A stretch of DNA of 64,000 nt from Bacillus badius NBRC 15713. GTDB lineage: Bacteria > Bacillota > Bacilli > Bacillales > Domibacillaceae. Made by a program: the position numbers and the translations under genes. Below are positions 59,485-64,000 of this stretch, in pieces (position 1 is the first letter of the stretch; each line of letters opens with the position of its first letter). Location of the stretch: NCBI RefSeq assembly GCF_001591605.1, contig NZ_BCVF01000001.1, forward strand, positions 1 through 64,000, in the 5' to 3' direction. The notes under the pieces are model-generated. The model saw only the letters and a program-made list of their open reading frames with translations, searched no databases and had not been told where the DNA came from.

Positions 59485-60081
59485 TTAGCTTCTGTTGAGG
59501 GGAAGCGTTTTTTCTGTATGGACCCATTGATCCACCCACTGCTCTGCCTGTGTCCAATTATTGACGCGAATGACTCCCTCAGGCACCGGGTCCTGGTTAT
59601 AGGGAGTATTGAATAAGAGCACAGGAATACGCAGTTCTTCATGAATGCTAACTGCATTATCATGTTTATCTTCAAAGAAAATGTCCACTCCATATTGCTT
59701 GGCTGCCTTGATTTTATCATGAGAGCCAATTAGCTCAATGCGATCATAAAGAATATCCTGCTTTTCAAACCATTGTTCAGTAATATCCATCAGGTGGCTT
59801 CTGCGGGCACTAATAAAAAACAGCTGAAATTGTTTTTTCCACTTTAAAAGGACTTCTTTCGCTCCTTCTGCAAGGGGAGAGCTGGAATAAATTGCTGGTT
59901 CTTTTTTGTTGAACCAATCGCTGAAGCGTTCTGCCGGAATATCAAGTGCTTCGGATAAATCGTATTTCTTTATATCATCAAGCGTAATATTTAAAGAAAA
60001 GTCCTCGTTAATGAACGGGATCAGACTCGTTGGACAAGTAACTGTTCCATCGATATCGATGCCAAACCGTTTTTCTTTCAT
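59485..60081 (-). CDS. yqfW: HAD-family phosphatase YqfW, nucleotidase-like
   Basis: 198 residues with HAD motif I GIDIDGTVT (D9, D11, T13), motif II SARRS and a motif III/IV region with FFEDKHDNA. It belongs to the NagD/5'-deoxyribonucleotidase-like group of Bacillus YqfW; the substrate is unproven. ATG 60081 follows AAGGAG; a 12-codon upstream extension was rejected. Confidence 0.87.
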   Translation of the reverse strand: MKEKRFGIDIDGTVTCPTSLIPFINEDFSLNITLDDIKKYDLSEALDIPAERFSDWFNKKEPAIYSSSPLAEGAKEVLLKWKKQFQLFFISARRSHLMDITEQWFEKQDILYDRIELIGSHDKIKAAKQYGVDIFFEDKHDNAVSIHEELRIPVLLFNTPYNQDPVPEGVIRVNNWTQAEQWVDQWVHTEKTLPLNRS

Positions 60082-60235
60082 CGTTCTTTGCTCCTTACGT
60101 TGTGAAATCTTTATCAAAGTGTATCATATTTTGGTGAAGATTGTTATGAAAGACCTTGGCGATCGGAATAATTTTAACGAAAATGCCAATACTATAAAGG
60201 CTCCTTAAATGATGATAGTGAGGGGATGAGTAGCA

Positions 60236-60577
60236 ATGGATGATAATAAATTTGACAGAGACCCAATGCCCGCAGGCGAAACAGGGATGTATGAAGAGAC
60301 AGCTGCTGAACTGACTGATCCGATTCCTTCACGTATCGATGATGAGGAAAGGATAGATGATGGAGAGGATAGAACTACGGGCGGCCGCGGTTTTGGATAT
60401 GCCGGTTTAATCGTTTCTGTTCTCGCGTTGTTTATTATGCCGGTTCTGTTGGGGATTGTTGGCATCGTTCTCGGTTTCTTTGCAAGGAACAGAGGAGAGA
60501 GAATGCTTGGTGCTTGGGCAATTGGCGTAGGAGCTGCTGCTGTGATTATGGGGCTATTCGTTTTACCCTTTTTTTAG
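60236..60577 (+). CDS. yqfX: Membrane protein YqfX
   Basis: 113 residues. The acidic N-terminal half has EETAAELTDPIPSR. It is followed by a Gly-rich hinge (GGRGFGYAGL) and two membrane segments (VSVLALFIMPVLLGIVGIVL, then AIGVGAAAVIMGLFVLPFF). It matches the position and layout of B. subtilis yqfX. GAGGGGATGAG precedes the ATG. Function is unknown. Confidence 0.82.
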   Translation: MDDNKFDRDPMPAGETGMYEETAAELTDPIPSRIDDEERIDDGEDRTTGGRGFGYAGLIVSVLALFIMPVLLGIVGIVLGFFARNRGERMLGAWAIGVGAAAVIMGLFVLPFF

Positions 60578-60584
60578 ATAACAC

Positions 60585-60612
60585 AAAAGCCTGGCATTTG
60601 CCAGGCTTTTTG
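60585..60612. terminator. Bidirectional terminator between yqfX and ispG
   Basis: AAAAGCCTGGC pairs perfectly with GCCAGGCTTTT around ATTT, with T runs on both strands. Confidence 0.94.
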
Positions 60613-60616
60613 CATG

Positions 60617-61723
60617 TTATGCATTTTGCGCTTCTGCTTCTTGTTTCCGGTAATATTCTTCAGCAATTTTGTCAATTTCTTTCTTCAGCTCTTCGACCAT
60701 TGTTTCTTCCGGCACTTTGCGGACAATTTGTCCTTTGCGGAATAACAAGCCTTCCCCGCGAGCGCCAGCGATACCGATGTCAGCCTCACGCGCTTCTCCT
60801 GGTCCGTTGACAGCGCAGCCAAGCACCGCCACTTTAATAGGTGCTTTAATTTTCTGGATGTATTCTTCTACTTCATTAGCAATGCTGATCAAATCGATTT
60901 CGATCCGTCCGCAAGTTGGACAGGAAATTAAGGTTGCAGCATTGGAGGAAAGGCCAAAAGCTTTTAGCAGCTCTCGAGCTACTTTAATTTCTTCAACAGG
61001 ATCTGCGCTTAAAGAGATGCGCAATGTGTTCCCGATGCCTTTGCTTAAAATGGCTCCAAGACCTGCGGCGCTCTTTACAGTTCCTGCAAATAATGTGCCG
61101 GATTCTGTAATGCCGAGGTGAAGCGGATAATCAAAGGCTTTAGCTGCTTTTTCATACGCTTCGATCGCCAGGTTTACATCTGACGCTTTCATGGAAACAA
61201 TAATGTCATGGAAGTCAAGGTCTTCCAGAATCTTAATGTGGTGCAGTGCACTTTCTACCATTCCATCAGCTGTCGGGTAGCCGTATTTTTCTAAAATGCG
61301 GCGTTCAAGGCTTCCTGCATTGACGCCGATACGAATCGGAATGCCTTTCGCTTTGGCGGCATTCACTACAGCTTCCACTTTTTCGCGGCGGCCGATATTG
61401 CCCGGGTTAATCCGGATTTTGTCAGCTCCGCCTTCAATCGCTTTTAATGCGAGCTTATAGTCGAAATGAATATCGACAACGAGTGGAATATTAATTTGTT
61501 TTTTTATATCTGCGATGGCATTGGCCGCACGCTCATCAGGACAAGCAACGCGGACAATTTGGCATCCAGCTTCTTCAAGGCGGTGGATCTGCTCGACCGT
61601 TGCCTTTACGTCGTGAGTTTTAGTCGTTGTCATACTTTGGATAAATAGTTCATTGCTTCCGCCGATGGTTAAGTTTCCAACTTTCACCGGACGTGTATTT
61701 GAACGGTGGATAATTTCACTCAA
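60617..61723 (-). CDS. ispG: 4-hydroxy-3-methylbut-2-en-1-yl diphosphate synthase (flavodoxin)
   Basis: Iron-sulfur enzyme of the MEP pathway turning MEcPP into HMBPP, the substrate of ispH. A TIM barrel with [13 protein letters not shown] and [13 protein letters not shown] is followed by a C-terminal cluster domain with [11 protein letters not shown] and [15 protein letters not shown] chose TTG 61723 (368 residues, [16 protein letters not shown]) because AAAGGGG lies ten bases upstream and homologues start there. ATG 61744 would include the ribosome site in the gene. Confidence 0.95.
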   Translation of the reverse strand: MSEIIHRSNTRPVKVGNLTIGGSNELFIQSMTTTKTHDVKATVEQIHRLEEAGCQIVRVACPDERAANAIADIKKQINIPLVVDIHFDYKLALKAIEGGADKIRINPGNIGRREKVEAVVNAAKAKGIPIRIGVNAGSLERRILEKYGYPTADGMVESALHHIKILEDLDFHDIIVSMKASDVNLAIEAYEKAAKAFDYPLHLGITESGTLFAGTVKSAAGLGAILSKGIGNTLRISLSADPVEEIKVARELLKAFGLSSNAATLISCPTCGRIEIDLISIANEVEEYIQKIKAPIKVAVLGCAVNGPGEAREADIGIAGARGEGLLFRKGQIVRKVPEETMVEELKKEIDKIAEEYYRKQEAEAQNA

Positions 61724-61873
61724 TGGTGATTCGCCCCTTTTCATTCTGTTAAAAAGCTGCTTCAGTCATCAATTGTACCAGTAATCGGGCAGGTCTGACA
61801 AGGAATTGACAGCGGAAAACGCTTTTCGCTTGCTGCCGTTTGCAGAACTTGGCTCCTTTGCTTTTTGCAGCCG

Positions 61874-62206
61874 TTATCTCCGGCCTTCATACAGAGGAAA
61901 TTTGTATTGTTCGCCCGTGCGGATGCTGTCCGGCGAGATGCCTTGGTTTAATTCTTGAAAGTCAATAATGGCTGTTTCAATGTCTGCCGGAAGCTTTCCG
62001 CGATGCAAGTCGGCCAAAATGGAAAGGACCGTATCCCCCTGCTCCACCTTCATTTCTTTATAAGGAAGAGCGGGCAGTTCCTTCCTTTCTGCCTTCACTT
62101 TCTGCTGCTGCGGTTCTTCTATATGGGGCAGCGAGCCGTTGGTCAAGTCGTTCCAGAGACCGGCTGCGACTAGGATACAAGCAATAAAGATCAAGAAATT
62201 TTTCAT
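61874..62206 (-). CDS. yqfZ: LysM domain protein YqfZ
   Basis: 110 residues: an N-terminal signal or membrane segment (FLIFIACILVAAGLW), a charged linker, and one LysM-like domain (VEQGDTVLSILADLHRG to TGEQYKFPLY). LysM binds peptidoglycan, so the protein probably faces the wall. AGAGGTGGAGAG precedes the ATG on the minus strand. It matches B. subtilis YqfZ in place. Confidence 0.88.
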   Translation of the reverse strand: MKNFLIFIACILVAAGLWNDLTNGSLPHIEEPQQQKVKAERKELPALPYKEMKVEQGDTVLSILADLHRGKLPADIETAIIDFQELNQGISPDSIRTGEQYKFPLYEGRR

Positions 62207-62275
62207 CTCTCCACCTCTTTTTAGTACTATATGCTTGTCCTAAAGAAATAGAACAATAAAAGAGGCGGCAGATAG

Positions 62276-63064
62276 TTATTGTGCTTCCGGCTGCTTTTTC
62301 GCTTTTGGGAGCGGAATGGAGCGGACAGCAAGAAACAGCATCAGCCCCGTTAACAACCAATCAATAAGCAAGCTGAAAGGAAGAATAATGCCGGCTATGT
62401 GCAAAAGCGAAAAGAGGACAATCGCAGGCGTCATAGCATAAGCGGCCAGCCGCCAGCTTTGCCGGTAAAACAGCTTTCTGCCTGTTAGCTGCTTAAAAAG
62501 CATGCCGATAGCAGCAAAAATGGATACTTTGATAAAGTAAAGAGCTGCAGTGAATAAATAATAAATGATAAAGAGAACAGGAAAAATAATAGCCGAGTAG
62601 GCTTGAATGGACTGGATATAATCGATGATATCCTCTTTATGAATTGTTCCGATGCCTGGGAAATTATAAGAAATCGTTTGTACCTGCCCTCCGATGGATA
62701 AGACCAGTTCTGTCTTTAAAAGTCCCATGGCTTCGGTTTTTTTTGCGACATCCTCTGCTGACACCGTACCTGCAGGATCAAAAACGATATCAATCGTTCC
62801 TTTTTTCATCCAGATCGATTCCACTTCATTAGCCGTCAGCTGGCCTTGTTCGATCGTAAAGGGCGGCAGTTCTTCCTTTACCGCTTCTTTCAAGGATGAC
62901 AGGCCGCTTGTTGCCAGCAGGCTGAATTGAATAATAAATGGCAGAGAAGCGATCAGCGTTAATAAAAAAACATAAGCGATGGTCTTGCCTATTCCTTGAA
63001 ACCGAAAAAAAGAAATCATTTTGGGAGAATAGAGACTCTTCCATAGCTGCTGAAAAATATTCAT
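62276..63064 (-). CDS. yqgB: DUF1189 membrane protein YqgB
   Basis: 262 residues with an N-terminal membrane segment, an external domain of about 110 residues, and four or more membrane segments in the second half (AIIFPVLFIIYYLFTAALYF onward). FQQLWKSLYSPKMISFFRFQ at the N-terminus is the DUF1189 signature. AAGGAGGATTC precedes the ATG. Function is unknown. The gene lies 69 bases before yqfZ on the same strand. Confidence 0.85.
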   Translation of the reverse strand: MNIFQQLWKSLYSPKMISFFRFQGIGKTIAYVFLLTLIASLPFIIQFSLLATSGLSSLKEAVKEELPPFTIEQGQLTANEVESIWMKKGTIDIVFDPAGTVSAEDVAKKTEAMGLLKTELVLSIGGQVQTISYNFPGIGTIHKEDIIDYIQSIQAYSAIIFPVLFIIYYLFTAALYFIKVSIFAAIGMLFKQLTGRKLFYRQSWRLAAYAMTPAIVLFSLLHIAGIILPFSLLIDWLLTGLMLFLAVRSIPLPKAKKQPEAQ

Positions 63065-63085
63065 ATGTGAATCCTCCTTCTCGTT

Positions 63086-63115
63086 ATTCTATTCTTAATT
63101 CTCTTCATTTTTCAA
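63086..63115 (-). promoter_or_regulatory. Sigma-A promoter of yqgB
   Basis: On the minus strand TTGAAA and TAGAAT are separated by 18 bases, five of six matches each. Confidence 0.65.
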
Positions 63116-63143
63116 GCGCAGCGTCCTATTTTCTCTCTCTTTT

Positions 63144-63190
63144 TGTAATGAAAATGTAACATAACTCACCTAATGTTAATCAATTGTAAA
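63144..63190. promoter_or_regulatory. Possible PhoP-binding repeats
   Basis: On the minus strand there are four copies of a TTAACA-like hexamer: TTTACA, TTAACA, GTTACA and ATTACA. Within each of two pairs the spacer is exactly five bases. The gap between pairs is 13 bases. PhoP of Bacillus binds TT(A/C/T)ACA repeats about 11 bases apart. A Na/Pi cotransporter gene starts at 63289 and yqgB at 63064, so either could be the target. Confidence 0.45.
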
Positions 63191-63288
63191 TTTTTCATTG
63201 AGAGCATTTACTTCTTCCTTGCAATTTATTAATAATTGTAGAGGGTTTGCAAGTTTTGTCGAATTCATTTTGATTAGGAGTTGAAAAG

Positions 63289-64000
63289 ATGGGGATTAAC
63301 GTCCAAGAAATGCTGTTCCAGTTTCTAGGAGGACTTGGTATATTTCTGTATGGGATAAAGCTCATGGGGGATGGACTGCAGCAATCTGCTGGGGATCGTT
63401 TGCGTGACATTCTCGACCGCTTTACGACTAACCCTTTGATGGGAGTTTTAGCGGGGATTCTTGTTACTGTCTTAATTCAAAGCAGTTCCGCCACTACGGT
63501 TATTACCGTTGGATTGGTCAGTGCCGGGTTTATGACTCTAAGGCAGGCAATCGGCGTTATTATGGGGGCTAATATAGGTACAACAGTTACGGCCTTTATT
63601 ATTGGGATCGATGTGGGAGCTTATGCTTTGCCTATTCTAGCGCTTGGCGCCGTATTTATCTTCTTCTTTAAGAGCAAGAAGATGCATAATATGGGAATGA
63701 TTCTTTTCGGTTTTGGTTCTTTATTCTTCGGTTTAGAGTTAATGAGCGACGGCATGAAGCCGCTGCGTTCACTAGAAAAGTTCCATGATTTAACAGTTAA
63801 TATGAGTTCCAGCCCTATCTTAGGTGTCGTAGTCGGAACGATCTTCACTGTGATCGTTCAAAGTTCCAGTGCGACGATTGGAATCCTTCAAGGCTTATTT
63901 TCAGAGAATTTGCTTGATTTAAATGCAGCTTTGCCGGTTCTGTTCGGCGATAATATCGGAACGACCATTACAGCTATCCTAGCATCGATTGGGGCTTCAG
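63289..64000 (+). CDS. yqeW: Na/Pi cotransporter family protein, C-terminus beyond window
   Basis: 237 codons are visible and the frame is still open. The sequence shows two copies of the Na/Pi motif: QSSSATTV and QSSSATIG. GIFLYGIKLMGDGLQQSAG and VIMGANIGTTVTAFIIG are also typical of the NptA/YqeW type. AGGAG lies eight bases before ATG. TTTACT-N18-AATAAT at 63207-63236 is a plausible promoter. It probably exports or exchanges phosphate with sodium; direction is not readable. The B. subtilis homologue sits between mtaB and rpsU. Confidence 0.88.
   Translation, partial: MGINVQEMLFQFLGGLGIFLYGIKLMGDGLQQSAGDRLRDILDRFTTNPLMGVLAGILVTVLIQSSSATTVITVGLVSAGFMTLRQAIGVIMGANIGTTVTAFIIGIDVGAYALPILALGAVFIFFFKSKKMHNMGMILFGFGSLFFGLELMSDGMKPLRSLEKFHDLTVNMSSSPILGVVVGTIFTVIVQSSSATIGILQGLFSENLLDLNAALPVLFGDNIGTTITAILASIGAS

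Overview
The window is a stretch of conserved core chromosome from an endospore-forming member of the Bacillaceae. Gene order and protein sequence closely follow the Bacillus subtilis block sda-yqeG to yqfZ-yqgB. Diagnostic genes are sda, gpr, spoIIP, yqfC and yqfD (sporulation), comER and comEA-EB-EC (competence), hrcA with a perfect CIRCE operator, floA, ccpN, ppsR and sigA. I do not assign a genus. No rRNA, tRNA, CRISPR array, prophage or transposase gene was seen.

Layout. 1-2300: end of a GC-rich dispersed repeat, divergent pssA and psd, and the sporulation checkpoint gene sda beside a cluster of DnaA boxes. 2434-7439: a tightly overlapping operon yqeG-yqeH-aroE-yhbY-nadD-yqeK-rsfS-yqeM. 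7648-13503: comER divergent from comEA-EB-EC, then yqzM and holA. 13641-16803: rpsT, gpr, spoIIP, yqxA. 16947-28064: lepA, hemW, the heat-shock block hrcA-grpE-dnaK-dnaJ, prmA, rsmE and mtaB. 28160-30806: a second repeat copy, deoC, rpsU, yqeY and a short Rossmann-fold protein. 31046-33793: nfeD-floA-yqfB behind a sigma-W-type promoter. 33851-36302: yqfC-yqfD-phoH behind a sigma-E-type promoter. 36476-43108: ybeY, dgkA, cdd, era, yqzL, recO and T-box-controlled glyQS. 43331-48295: ccpN, ppsR, dnaG and sigA. 48551-56285: a membrane protein, cccA, trmK, yqfO, ispH, yqfQ, cshB, nfo and yqfT. 56342-64000: yqfU, a Zur-type zinc operon znuC-znuB-zur, yqfW, yqfX, ispG, yqfZ, yqgB and a Na/Pi cotransporter running off the end.

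The genes cover phospholipid synthesis, ribosome assembly, NAD and shikimate synthesis, DNA uptake, replication, chaperones, tRNA modification, isoprenoid synthesis, zinc homeostasis and sporulation. Regulation readable in the DNA includes DnaA boxes, CIRCE, sigma-W, sigma-E and sigma-F/G promoters, a glycine T-box, a Zur box and possible PhoP repeats.

I found no clearly new multi-gene system. The best leads are: the DnaA-box cluster; a structured leader where yqxD would be expected before dnaG; the missing pgpH between phoH and ybeY; a small ORF overlapping the ccpN start; a perfect hairpin inside the 30246 gene; the 85% identical repeat pair; and Pho-like repeats upstream of the Na/Pi cotransporter gene. 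Comparisons with B. subtilis are from memory, not from a search.
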